This document shows positions 26,247-34,252 of a stretch of DNA of 64,000 nucleotides, piece by piece. The position numbers and the translations under genes are program-made. This DNA is from Chromohalobacter sarecensis (GTDB lineage Bacteria > Pseudomonadota > Gammaproteobacteria > Pseudomonadales > Halomonadaceae), in NCBI RefSeq assembly GCF_023061135.1, contig NZ_JAKGAN010000006.1:62001-126000 (forward strand), in the 5' to 3' direction. Numbering within the stretch: position 1 is the first letter of the stretch; each line of letters begins with the position of its first letter. Below the pieces are notes generated by a model. It saw nothing but the letters and a program-made list of their open reading frames with translations, ran no database searches and was not told the origin of the DNA.

Positions 26247-27578
26247 TCAGCCTTCGAGCAGCAACAACGAGAGCGCGGCCAACACCCACATGGTGGGCTT
26301 GATTTCCTGGGTCTTGCCCGCCGCCAGCTTGACGATCACGAACGTGAGAAAGCCGAAGGCAATCCCATGCGTGATCGAATAGGTAAAGGGAATCAGCACC
26401 ATGGCGACGAAGGCCGGAATGGCGTCGTCGAACTGGTGCCAATGGATCTTGCGAATGGGGTCCATCATGAACACCCCGACCAGAATCAGGGCCGGCGCCG
26501 TGGCAATCGCCGGCACCAGCGACAACAGCGGCGAGAGAAACAGAAACGGCAGGAACAACACCGCCACGACCACCGCGACGAGCCCGGTACGACCGCCCTG
26601 GCTGATCCCTGCGGCGGATTCCACATAGGCATTGGCCGGACTGGTTCCCAGCGGCCCGGAGATCAGCGCGGCGCTGGCATCGACGATCATCGAACGACGA
26701 ATGTTGCGCGGATTGCCATCGGCATCCTTCAGGTTACCCGCCTCGGAAACCCCCATGAAGGTGGAAAGCGCGTCGAAAAAAGTCGTGAACAGCAACACGA
26801 AGATGAACGGCCAGTAGGCCACCGATAGCGAGCCCCATAGATCGAGCGCCATCAAACCGCTGAGATCCGGCATGGCGAAGATACCGTTGAAGTTGACCAG
26901 CGTCGACGACGCCAGATCCTCGGGAAAGTAACGACTGCCGTCGCCCCACAGGCGGCCGATCGGCACGCTGGCCAACGTGGTGAAGACGATCCCCAGAATC
27001 AGCGCACCGGGCACATTGCGCACCACCAGGCAAGTGGTGACCGCGAAGCCGATGAGAAACGTCACCAGTACCGGATCGAGCGACGCCATGCCCACCACGG
27101 TGACCGGATTGGGCACGATGAACTGCGCGTTGACCAGGCCAATGGTGGTGATGAATAGACCAATGCCGCAGGCAATGGCGTAACGCAATTGCGCCGGAAT
27201 CGCATCGATCACCAACTGGCGCGCATTGAACGCCGCCAGCAGGGCAAAAATGACCCCGGCCCAGAACACGCAGCCCAGCGCGGTCTGCCATTCCATGCCC
27301 GCCCCCAATACCATGGTGTAGGCGAACAGCGCGTTGATGCCCATGCCGGGCGCCACCAGGATGGGGTTCTTGGCGTAAAACCCCATCATCACACTGCCGA
27401 AGAAACTGACCAGCACGGTGGCGGTCAGGGCACTGGAAAAGGGCACGCCGGCATCGCTCAGCACCGTCGGATTGACGACGATGATGTACATCGAGGCCAG
27501 GAAGGTCGCGATCCCCGCCAGGATCTCGGTGCGCGGGGTGCTCCCCTGGGCCCGGATGCCGAAAAGTCGTTCGAACAC
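26247..27578 (-). CDS. AzgA/NCS2-type purine permease
   Basis: A 443-residue transporter with about 12-14 membrane segments. The opening FERLFGIRAQGSTPRTEILA, then GIATFLASMYIIVVNP, APGMGINALFAY and GVSEAGNLKD match the AzgA branch (adenine, guanine, hypoxanthine:H+ symport). The start is a GTG, since GGAGAA lies six bases before it and this fits the family N-terminus; an ATG would add 18 residues. It converges on the RimK-type gene. The exact base is unproven. Confidence 0.87.
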   Translation of the reverse strand: MFERLFGIRAQGSTPRTEILAGIATFLASMYIIVVNPTVLSDAGVPFSSALTATVLVSFFGSVMMGFYAKNPILVAPGMGINALFAYTMVLGAGMEWQTALGCVFWAGVIFALLAAFNARQLVIDAIPAQLRYAIACGIGLFITTIGLVNAQFIVPNPVTVVGMASLDPVLVTFLIGFAVTTCLVVRNVPGALILGIVFTTLASVPIGRLWGDGSRYFPEDLASSTLVNFNGIFAMPDLSGLMALDLWGSLSVAYWPFIFVLLFTTFFDALSTFMGVSEAGNLKDADGNPRNIRRSMIVDASAALISGPLGTSPANAYVESAAGISQGGRTGLVAVVVAVLFLPFLFLSPLLSLVPAIATAPALILVGVFMMDPIRKIHWHQFDDAIPAFVAMVLIPFTYSITHGIAFGFLTFVIVKLAAGKTQEIKPTMWVLAALSLLLLEG

Positions 27579-27762
27579 GTCGCGTTCTCCACACAGGTTG
27601 GGTTGGGATGAGACGTCGCGCAGTATAGCCAATCCCGACCCTCATGCTCATCCCCAAGACTTGTCTGGAAAATGCCCATCACGTCATGGCTGCAAAAGGC
27701 CTCCGGGCTGTGCCATGATCTGACAAGCATTCACATGCCCCACGTCCACGCGGGAGAAGACC

Positions 27763-28593
27763 ATGCGTTCCGAAGACAACCTGCTGCCGCTGATCGTCGA
27801 GCCCGAGCAGCTCGCCGAGCATCTCGGCGCCCCTGAACTATTGATCGTCGATGTACCGCTCAAGGCCGACAGCTACACCGAGGGCCACGTGCCTGGGGCG
27901 GTGTTTCTCGACCACCGCCGCCTGCTCGCGGGCGATGGCCCGGTACCCAATGACATCCCCGACGAAGAAGCGCTTTCCGCGCTGTTTTCCGAACTCGGCC
28001 TGACCCGCGACACCCACGTCATCGCCTATGATGACGAAGGCGGCGGCTGGGCCGGGCGCCTGCTATGGACGCTGGAGCTCATCGGCCACACCCGGTATTC
28101 CTATCTCAACGGCGGCATTCATGCCTGGCGCGGCGACGGGCAACGCATCGAGCGCGAACCAAGCGCGCCCACGCCCAGTGATTACCAGGCGACTATCCAT
28201 CAACCCCAGGTTCAGATTCGCCGTGAAGAACTCATTGACCGCCTGGATGAACGTGAACTCGCGGTCTGGGATGCGCGCTCACCGGACGAATATCGCGGCG
28301 AAAAAGGCAAGAACGCCCATCTGGGGCATATTCCCGGCGCCGTCAATTTCGAATGGACGGATGCCATGGACCCCGAACGCCACCTGCGGCTGCGCGATTA
28401 CGCCGAACTCATCGCCGAGCTCGAGGCTAAAGGGCTGACACCGGACATGGAGATCGTCACCCACTGCCAGAGCCATCATCGCAGCGGCTTCACCTGGCTG
28501 GTGGGCAAGGCCCTGGGCTTCGAGAAGATGCGCGCCTACCCCGGCTCATGGCAGGAATGGGGCAATCGCGACGATACGCCGATAGAGAAATAA
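27763..28593 (+). CDS. rhdA: Thiosulfate:cyanide sulfurtransferase (rhodanese) RhdA
   Basis: A 276-residue tandem rhodanese. The N-terminal domain (residues 1-130) lacks the catalytic Cys, with Asp in its place ([12 protein letters not shown]). The C-terminal domain has the active loop CQSHHR with Cys235 and Arg240. This loop resembles the CQTHHR of Azotobacter RhdA rather than the CRKGVT or CGSGVT loops of classic thiosulfate or mercaptopyruvate transferases. It moves sulfane sulfur to acceptors. The rhdA-psd order also occurs in Pseudomonas. A strong hairpin follows before psd. Confidence 0.87.
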   Translation: MRSEDNLLPLIVEPEQLAEHLGAPELLIVDVPLKADSYTEGHVPGAVFLDHRRLLAGDGPVPNDIPDEEALSALFSELGLTRDTHVIAYDDEGGGWAGRLLWTLELIGHTRYSYLNGGIHAWRGDGQRIEREPSAPTPSDYQATIHQPQVQIRREELIDRLDERELAVWDARSPDEYRGEKGKNAHLGHIPGAVNFEWTDAMDPERHLRLRDYAELIAELEAKGLTPDMEIVTHCQSHHRSGFTWLVGKALGFEKMRAYPGSWQEWGNRDDTPIEK

Positions 28594-28605
28594 GCCACGC
28601 CCCGT

Positions 28606-28632
28606 CCCCCGGCGATGCGCGCATGCCGGGGG
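28606..28632 (+). other. Long GC-rich hairpin between rhdA and psd
   Basis: Outer stem CCCCCGGC / GCCGGGGG with a self-complementary inner ATGCGCGCAT. The hairpin ends 11 bases before the psd ATG, and its right arm contains GGGGG, the only ribosome-site-like purine run for psd. It may end the rhdA transcript or control psd translation. Confidence 0.5.
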
Positions 28633-28643
28633 CTATTGCGCCC

Positions 28644-29528
28644 ATGACGCCACGCCCCTATCGTGGCATACCTTTCGACCTTGCCGTGGATATGCCCGTG
28701 GATCGCGACGAACTCTTCGCCAGAATTCAACACCCCCTGCCCCACCACCTGATTTCACGTGGGGTGGGCAAGCTTGCCGAGAGCCGTTCGCCGTGGCTCA
28801 AGGACCTGCTCATTCAGCGTTTCATTCGTACCTTCGATGTCGACATGAGCCAGGCCGTCGAAAGCGACCCCGAGGCTTATGCCTGCTTCAACGACTTCTT
28901 CACCCGTGCGCTCTCCCCCGAGGCGCGGCCCATCAGCGAGGGCATCGTTTCCCCTGCCGATGGCACGCTGTCGCAGTTCGGTGCCATCGATAATGGCACT
29001 CTCGTCCAGGCCAAGGGGCATACCTATTCGCTGACCGCCCTGTTGGGAGGCGATACGCATCGCGCCGCGCCCTTTCGGGACGGCCACTTCGCCACGGTCT
29101 ATCTATCGCCGCGTGACTATCATCGCGTGCACATGCCCGTCACCGGCACCCTGCGTGAAATGATCTATGTGCCGGGGCGGCTGTTCTCGGTCAATCCGGC
29201 CACTGCCAATCACGTGCCGGGGCTCTTCGCCCGCAACGAGCGCCTGGTCTGCCTGTTCGACACCGAGCACGGCCCGTTGGCAATGGTATTGGTGGGCGCG
29301 ATGATCGTCGCCGCCATCGAGACGGTGTGGGCCGGCCAGATCACGCCGCTCAGCGGCCGCGTACAGACGACTCGCTTCGACGAGCCCATCGTGATCGAGA
29401 AGGGTCAGGAAATGGGCCGCTTCAAGCTCGGCTCCACCGTGGTGATGTGCTTCGGCCATGACGTTGCGTTTCGCGACATCTGCACCGACGGCCTGGTGGT
29501 CAGCATGGGGCAATCGCTCGCGTCCTGA
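28644..29528 (+). CDS. psd: Phosphatidylserine decarboxylase proenzyme
   Basis: A 294-residue inner-membrane pyruvoyl enzyme that makes phosphatidylethanolamine. Seen: [11 protein letters not shown], the charge-relay His in [10 protein letters not shown], and the self-cleavage site LGST within [14 protein letters not shown], where the Gly-Ser bond is cut to give the beta chain and the pyruvoyl alpha chain. E. coli Psd is 322 residues. The start is uncertain: MTPRPYRG (28644) aligns best, but an ATG at 28623 within the hairpin is possible. The upstream neighbour is rhdA. Confidence 0.9.
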   Translation: MTPRPYRGIPFDLAVDMPVDRDELFARIQHPLPHHLISRGVGKLAESRSPWLKDLLIQRFIRTFDVDMSQAVESDPEAYACFNDFFTRALSPEARPISEGIVSPADGTLSQFGAIDNGTLVQAKGHTYSLTALLGGDTHRAAPFRDGHFATVYLSPRDYHRVHMPVTGTLREMIYVPGRLFSVNPATANHVPGLFARNERLVCLFDTEHGPLAMVLVGAMIVAAIETVWAGQITPLSGRVQTTRFDEPIVIEKGQEMGRFKLGSTVVMCFGHDVAFRDICTDGLVVSMGQSLAS

Positions 29529-29598
29529 GCCCGCTTGCCGAGACAGAGTTACCATGCCGGGCGGGGCAAGGCTGTGTTCCCCAGTAGCACGACTCTAA

Positions 29599-29741
29599 GG
29601 AAGCGCTGAATAAATCGTCGAGCAGAATGAAGCGCAAGGCGCCCGGAGCACAGAAGGCGAGACATAACATGGGGTTAGGCGAGCCTTCGAGCACCGCGTA
29701 ACGCGGCGATTCGTCTGTGCAGACATTTATGCAGTGTTTCC
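29599..29741. mobile_element. 143-bp MITE-like element with terminal inverted repeats
   Basis: The left end GGAAGCGCTGAATAAAT (29599-29615) and the complement of the right end (29725-29741, read as GGAAACACTGCATAAAT) agree at 14 of 17 positions. The TGAATAAAT core resembles ends of the IS5/IS903 group. The flanks show CTA on both sides in opposite orientation. No transposase fits inside. The right end abuts the TAG stop of epmA. It is inferred to be a non-autonomous element or remnant. Confidence 0.55.
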
Positions 29742-30715
29742 TAGCAGCGTGGCGTGGCAAACGCCATCACCTCCGCCACACTCGCCTTCCCCAGCGCCAG
29801 TTGAATCAGGCGATCGAGCCCCAGCGCCACGCCACTTCCCGCCGGCATGCCCGCTTCGAGTGCCGCCACAAGGCGGACATCGGTATCCACCTCGCTGTGC
29901 CCTAGCCGCTGGCGTTCTCGATTATCCTCGACAAAGCGTGCGGCCTGCTCCTCGGCGTCGGTGAGCTCGTCATAGCCATTAGCCAGCTCCACCCCTTGCC
30001 AATAGACCTCGAAGCGCGCGGCGACGATGGCGCCATCCTCGGGATCGGAGTGGCGCCGCGCCAGCGCCGCCTGACTGGCGGGATAGTCGACTACGACCTC
30101 CAGTCCCTCATGACCGAGATGCGGCTCGATGACGAACGCCATCAGCGCGTCCAGGCATGCATCGCGCTCGGCATCGTCCAGGGTCATGCCGGTCTCATGC
30201 TCGGCGGTCTGACGTAACGTGGCCAGCGATACAGTGAAGGGGTCGAACCCCAACTGAGTGCGAAACAGCTCGCGATAGCGACGTTGCCGACACGGCCCGG
30301 GATCGCGTTCCAGCACGTGGCGAATCAATGCCTGGGTCTCGTCGATCAGCGCGGAAAGCGTAAAACCCGGGCGATACCATTCGAGCATGGTGAACTCGAG
30401 ATTGTGACGACGTCCCACCTCGCCGTCGCGGAAGCTGCGCGCCAACTGGAAGATCGGTCCGCTATCCGCCGCCAGCAGCCGCTTCATGTGGAATTCCGGC
30501 GAGGTCTGCAGCCAGAGCCGCTCGCGCCCACCCGGCGTTGAAGCCTCCAGCGACAGGCTCGCCAGGTGCGGATCGCTGCTGCCGCCATGGCCCAGCACCG
30601 GGGTTTCCACCTCCAGCACATCGCGCTCGGCGAAGAATGCCCGTACCCGCGCGAGTAGCCGCGCCCGCTCGCGCAGCGTCGCGATACTCGCCGAGGGCTG
30701 CCAGTCATGTTCCAT
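29741..30715 (-). CDS. epmA: EF-P-(R)-beta-lysine ligase EpmA
   Basis: A 324-residue class II lysyl-tRNA-synthetase paralogue lacking the tRNA-binding domain (E. coli EpmA is 325). It shows VRAFFAERDVLEVETPVL (motif 1), FQLARSFRDGEVGRRHNLEF (motif 2) and GSGVALGLDRLIQLAL (motif 3). It activates (R)-beta-lysine and attaches it to Lys34 of EF-P. The start at MEHDWQPSAS has GGAGACG upstream. efp and epmB follow within 1.2 kb on the far side of a repeat array. Its stop codon lies at the edge of a MITE-like element. Confidence 0.95.
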   Translation of the reverse strand: MEHDWQPSASIATLRERARLLARVRAFFAERDVLEVETPVLGHGGSSDPHLASLSLEASTPGGRERLWLQTSPEFHMKRLLAADSGPIFQLARSFRDGEVGRRHNLEFTMLEWYRPGFTLSALIDETQALIRHVLERDPGPCRQRRYRELFRTQLGFDPFTVSLATLRQTAEHETGMTLDDAERDACLDALMAFVIEPHLGHEGLEVVVDYPASQAALARRHSDPEDGAIVAARFEVYWQGVELANGYDELTDAEEQAARFVEDNRERQRLGHSEVDTDVRLVAALEAGMPAGSGVALGLDRLIQLALGKASVAEVMAFATPRC

Positions 30716-30787
30716 CAGCAACGTCTCCAGAACGGCAAAGGCCACGCCGAGGCGTGGCCAGATTCCTTAACAGTCACTATTGAGCCC

Positions 30788-31162
30788 GGTGGGAGGGAAT
30801 TTATTCCCGATGGGTTTCAGCCACCTCTATCGCGAATAAATTCGCTCCCACAACCCCCGGTCCCAAGGGTCCAGTCGGCTCGAAGCCGGTGGGAGGGACT
30901 TCAGTCCCGATGAGTTTCAGCCACCTCTATCGCGAATAAATTCGCTCCCACTAACCCCGGTCCCAAGGGTCCAGTCGGCTCGAAGCCGGTGGGAGGGACT
31001 TCAGTCCCGATGAGTTTCAGTCACATCTATCGCGAATAAATTCGCTCCCACGAACCCCGGTCCCAAGGGTCCAGTCGGCTCGAAGCCGGTGGGAGGGACT
31101 TCAGTCCCGACGAGTTTCAGTCACCTCTATCGCGAATAAATTCGCTCCCACAGACCCACCCC
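30788..31162. repeat. Array of four REP-type palindrome units with exact 100-bp period
   Basis: Units begin at 30788, 30888, 30988 and 31088, the last truncated at about 31162. Each is bounded by GTGGGAG ... CTCCCAC and holds two inner palindromes: GGGACTTCAGTCCC (GGGAATTTATTCCC in the first unit) and GCGAATAAATTCGC. The linker CCCGGTCCCAAGGGTCCAGT is nearly identical between copies. These look like Pseudomonas-type REP elements. The array fills most of the 482-base gap between epmA and efp, where no gene is present. Confidence 0.93.
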
Positions 31163-31197
31163 GAGGGCTCCGAGCGGTTAATAGCTCGTAGCTGAGT

Positions 31198-31764
31198 TTA
31201 GGCCCTCGAAACGTATTCGCCCGTCCGCGTATCGACCTTGAGCACTTCGCCTTCATTGATGAACAACGGCACACGCACCACGGCGCCGGACGACAGCGTG
31301 GCCGGCTTGGAGCCGCCTTGTGCGGTATCACCCTTGAGGCCGGGGTCGGTCTCGACCACTTCCAGCTCGATGAAGTTGGGCGGCGAGACGGCAATCGCGT
31401 TGTCGTTCCACAATGTCACGGTGTAGACGACCTGCTCCTTGAGCCACTTCTCGACATCGCCAATGGCCTTCTTGTCGACTGCATACTGCTCGAAGGAGCC
31501 GTCGGTGCGCATGAAGTGCCACATGTCGCCGTCGCTGTAGAGGTACTCCATATCCAGTTCCAGCACATCGGCACCTTCCAGCGACTCGCCGGACTTGAAG
31601 GTCCGCTCCCAGACCCGCCCGGTGATCAGATTGCGCAGTTTGACGCGGCTGAATGCCTGGCCCTTGCCCGGCTTGACGAACTCGTTCTCGAGGATGCTGC
31701 ACGGATCCCCGTCAAGCATGACTTTCAGACCGCCCTTGAATTCATTGGTAGAATACGTCGCCAT
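31198..31764 (-). CDS. efp: Elongation factor P
   Basis: A 188-residue three-beta-barrel translation factor that binds ribosomes stalled at consecutive prolines and stimulates peptide bond formation. The modification loop KPGKGQAF places the target lysine at position 34, the residue beta-lysylated by EpmA in E. coli; the presence of epmA and epmB beside it agrees. Standard length. It is divergent from epmB over 110 bases and precedes the REP array. The stop is preceded by a short AGCTCGTAGCT sequence. Confidence 0.97.
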   Translation of the reverse strand: MATYSTNEFKGGLKVMLDGDPCSILENEFVKPGKGQAFSRVKLRNLITGRVWERTFKSGESLEGADVLELDMEYLYSDGDMWHFMRTDGSFEQYAVDKKAIGDVEKWLKEQVVYTVTLWNDNAIAVSPPNFIELEVVETDPGLKGDTAQGGSKPATLSSGAVVRVPLFINEGEVLKVDTRTGEYVSRA

Positions 31765-31874
31765 GATGCCTCGCTAGTTGCATGCGTCGTAGCGTGCGCT
31801 ACGCAGATTGCTCGATGCGCCTCGTCATGGGATGACACCACCGCCATCACGAGGCCCATAGGAAATAGCCGCCC

Positions 31875-32945
31875 ATGATAACCCGAACACCCACCGCTTT
31901 GCAGAGCGGAAATGCCACGCACGGCGAAGACGCCTCCGAAGGCGTCACCTTGACCCCGCGTCAGCACTCGCAGGACTGGCAAGCCCAGTTGCGCGATGCG
32001 GTACGCGACCCGCGCGCACTGTGCCGCCACCTGGGGCTCGATCCGGCCTGGCTGCCGGGCGCCGAGGAGGGGCATGCCCTGTTTCCGGTACGCGTGCCGC
32101 ACGCCTATCTATCGCGCATTCGTTATGGCGATGCGGACGACCCCTTGCTGCGCCAGGTACTGCCCCTCGAGCGGGAAAGCGACAGCGTCGCCGGTTTCGT
32201 CAGCGACCCTCTCGAAGAAGCCGAGCACCGCCCACGCCCGGGATTGATCCACAAGTATCGCAATCGCGTGCTGCTGATCGCCAGCCCGGCCTGCGCCATC
32301 AATTGTCGCTACTGCTTTCGTCGGCATTTTCCCTACGCCGAGAATTCACCTTCCCGTGCGCAGTGGGAATCCACGCTCGATTACTTGCGCCAGGACACCT
32401 CGATCAACGAAGCCATTTTTTCCGGTGGAGACCCGCTGGCCTCGCCGGACCGGCGCCTGGCCTGGTTGGCCGAACGCCTCGCGGACATTCCGCACCTCAA
32501 GCGCTTGCGTCTGCATACGCGCCTGCCGGTGGTGATTCCCGACCGCGTCGATGGCGCGCTGCTCGACTGGCTGGCGGCCACCCGGCTGCAGACCGTGATG
32601 GTGGTGCATATCAACCATCCCAACGAGATCGACACGCACGTCGCCGACGCCATGGCGCGGCTACGTGGCGCGGGGGTCACGCTGCTCAATCAGAGCGTGC
32701 TGCTGCGTGGCGTCAACGACGACGTCGAGACGCTCGCGCGGCTCTCCGAGCGGCTTTTCGATGTGGGGATCCTGCCTTATTACCTGCATGTGCTCGACCC
32801 CGTCGAAGGAGCCGCGCATTTCGATGTATCCGATGCCGAGGCCATCACGCTGGTCGAGACGCTACGCGCCCACCTCGCCGGTTTCCTGATGCCGCGCCTG
32901 GTGCGCGAGGTTCCGGGGGAGGCCAGCAAGACGCCACTAGCCTAG
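31875..32945 (+). CDS. epmB: EF-P-specific lysine 2,3-aminomutase EpmB
   Basis: A 356-residue radical SAM enzyme with the cluster motif CAINCRYC (CxxxCxxC), the downstream RRHFPYAEN block, FSGGDPLASPD (SAM-binding GGDP) and YYLHVLDPVEGAAHF near the C-terminus, as in the PLP-dependent lysine 2,3-aminomutase family. EpmB converts (S)-alpha-lysine to (R)-beta-lysine for EpmA. AGGAAATAGCCGCCC precedes the ATG. It is divergent from efp. The TAG stop at 32943-32945 overlaps the end of a palindromic element. Confidence 0.94.
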   Translation: MITRTPTALQSGNATHGEDASEGVTLTPRQHSQDWQAQLRDAVRDPRALCRHLGLDPAWLPGAEEGHALFPVRVPHAYLSRIRYGDADDPLLRQVLPLERESDSVAGFVSDPLEEAEHRPRPGLIHKYRNRVLLIASPACAINCRYCFRRHFPYAENSPSRAQWESTLDYLRQDTSINEAIFSGGDPLASPDRRLAWLAERLADIPHLKRLRLHTRLPVVIPDRVDGALLDWLAATRLQTVMVVHINHPNEIDTHVADAMARLRGAGVTLLNQSVLLRGVNDDVETLARLSERLFDVGILPYYLHVLDPVEGAAHFDVSDAEAITLVETLRAHLAGFLMPRLVREVPGEASKTPLA

Positions 32946-33120
32946 GCTATATCCGAAAACTGCCTGTGCTCGGCCATACGGCGTTAAAAATCAGCTCGTG
33001 CGCGAGTCCGATCAAAGTACTCATTTACACCCCGTAAACTCGCGTGCGAGCCCAGTCCGTCTTTTCGCTGATTTTTGCCTTGTCTGGCCATCGCTCGCCG
33101 ACTTTTCGTACATAGCCTAG
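32942..33120. repeat. 179-bp nested palindromic element downstream of epmB
   Basis: The ends are inverted repeats: CTAGGCTATATCCGAAAA (32942-32959) and the complement of 33103-33120, CTAGGCTATGTACGAAAA, matching at 16 of 18. Farther in, AAAAATCAGC pairs with GCTGATTTTT, CTCGTGCGCGAG faces CTCGCGTGCGAG, and the centre is TTTAC-ACCCC-GTAAA. The whole could fold into one long cruciform. No reading frame is supported. It resembles an ERIC- or MITE-like intergenic element. Confidence 0.75.
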
Positions 33121-33142
33121 CAGCGCTCGCGGTTACCCGACC

Positions 33143-33736
33143 TCACGCCGACAAGGCGCGCGCCACGATGTCGCGTTCTCGTTCGGGCAACGTCAGCGCT
33201 GACGCCAGCTCGTGCCCACGCGGCGACATCTTGCGCCAGGTCTTGGCGACGATATGCACCAGCTTGTCATCATCATGCTCACGGGCGAAATCGCTGAAAT
33301 AGTGCGCCATGAAGACCAGACAAGCGGTGTCTTCTAACGCTTGGGTGTCCGCGTCACGCTTGAGGTTCTCCTTGCGAATCAAGGCACCGACATGCGCCAC
33401 CGCCGCCTCGTCGTAGCCTGCCTCGCGGACGATCATCTCGGCCAGTGCCGCCTGTCGCCGCCCGAGATCGCGCCGCCAGGCCAGATAGCTGGGACGATCG
33501 CGCGGGTAATCGTCGCGCGGCACTTCCCAGCGTCTCAGATGCTGGGCGCGCACCGCCAACTGCAACGGCTCCGAGGCTTCCGGGGCGACCCGCGCCAGCC
33601 AGTCACTCATGCGCTGGGCATAGAGCAACTCGGCGGGTTGTTCATCGCCCTCTTCCGTCATTGCGCGTTTGGGATCTTCGGCATGGGCCGCGTCCAACGC
33701 CGTCTTTGCGCGCTGAAAGGGCGTATTCTCGGGCAT
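33143..33736 (-). CDS. DUF4202 protein
   Basis: A 197-residue soluble protein: MPENTPFQRAKTALDAAHAE, then YAQRMSDWLARVAP, RAQHLRRWEVPRDDYPRDR and HYFSDFAREHDDDKLV. The pattern of His and Asp residues (QHLRRW, KENLKRD, HYFSDF) recalls an HD-type fold and matches the DUF4202 family as I know it, whose function is unknown. AAGGAGGTCAGC gives a very strong start. It lies between the palindromic element and a DUF3465 gene on the same strand. Confidence 0.7.
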   Translation of the reverse strand: MPENTPFQRAKTALDAAHAEDPKRAMTEEGDEQPAELLYAQRMSDWLARVAPEASEPLQLAVRAQHLRRWEVPRDDYPRDRPSYLAWRRDLGRRQAALAEMIVREAGYDEAAVAHVGALIRKENLKRDADTQALEDTACLVFMAHYFSDFAREHDDDKLVHIVAKTWRKMSPRGHELASALTLPERERDIVARALSA

Positions 33737-33783
33737 GCTGACCTCCTTATGATGCGTGTTTAGACGTATCTTCTGGCACAAGA

Positions 33784-34239
33784 CTACCAATAGCGTTGCC
33801 CATGATATTCCAACCAACCGTCGGGATGATCGCCGCCGGGATCGCGATGCGTCCAGTGCACGACCCCGCCTTTAGAATTCCATTCGTACTCGCCGAAGAA
33901 GCCAACCGTGTCCCCGGCTTGCAATCCCTCGAGGCGCGGTGCCAGGTCGATGTTATGTGCGATGAGCACGGTCTGGCCGCTCGCCAGGCGCAGAATGAAG
34001 CGCTGATGGCGGCTACCTTCATCGTCATCTGGCAGCACGCGTACCACCTCGCCGCGCGCCTCGACCTGAAGCCCGCTGTGGTGCTGCTGGTAGGCCTCGC
34101 GTAGGGTCACGACGCCCGAACGCGCCCCTTCGCCGGCTGACGGTGCCGACACCGATGGTGCCAGGACCGCCAGTGCCCCGGCCAACACGAGTACCACCGC
34201 CGCGAACGTCAGACCGAGGATGACCGCACGACGGCGCAT
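33784..34239 (-). CDS. DUF3465 exported protein
   Basis: A 151-residue protein with an N-terminal signal or anchor segment (MRRRAVILGLTFAAVVLVLA) and an OB-like domain: GEVVRVLPDDDEGSRHQRFI, then GDTVGFFGEYEWNSKGGVVH and WTHRDPGGDHPDGWLEYHG, typical of DUF3465. The domain resembles nucleic-acid-binding OB folds but is exported; its role is unknown. The start is uncertain, since an alternative nine residues upstream overlaps leuA and no clear ribosome site is seen. It likely shares a transcript with leuA upstream. Confidence 0.7.
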   Translation of the reverse strand: MRRRAVILGLTFAAVVLVLAGALAVLAPSVSAPSAGEGARSGVVTLREAYQQHHSGLQVEARGEVVRVLPDDDEGSRHQRFILRLASGQTVLIAHNIDLAPRLEGLQAGDTVGFFGEYEWNSKGGVVHWTHRDPGGDHPDGWLEYHGQRYW

Positions 34240-34252
34240 GCTCACGCTGACC

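Noticed and set aside
30788-31162. Regularly spaced repeats resembling a CRISPR array
   Set aside because: The whole 100-base unit is repeated, with no unique spacers, and contains REP-type palindromes; no cas genes are present.
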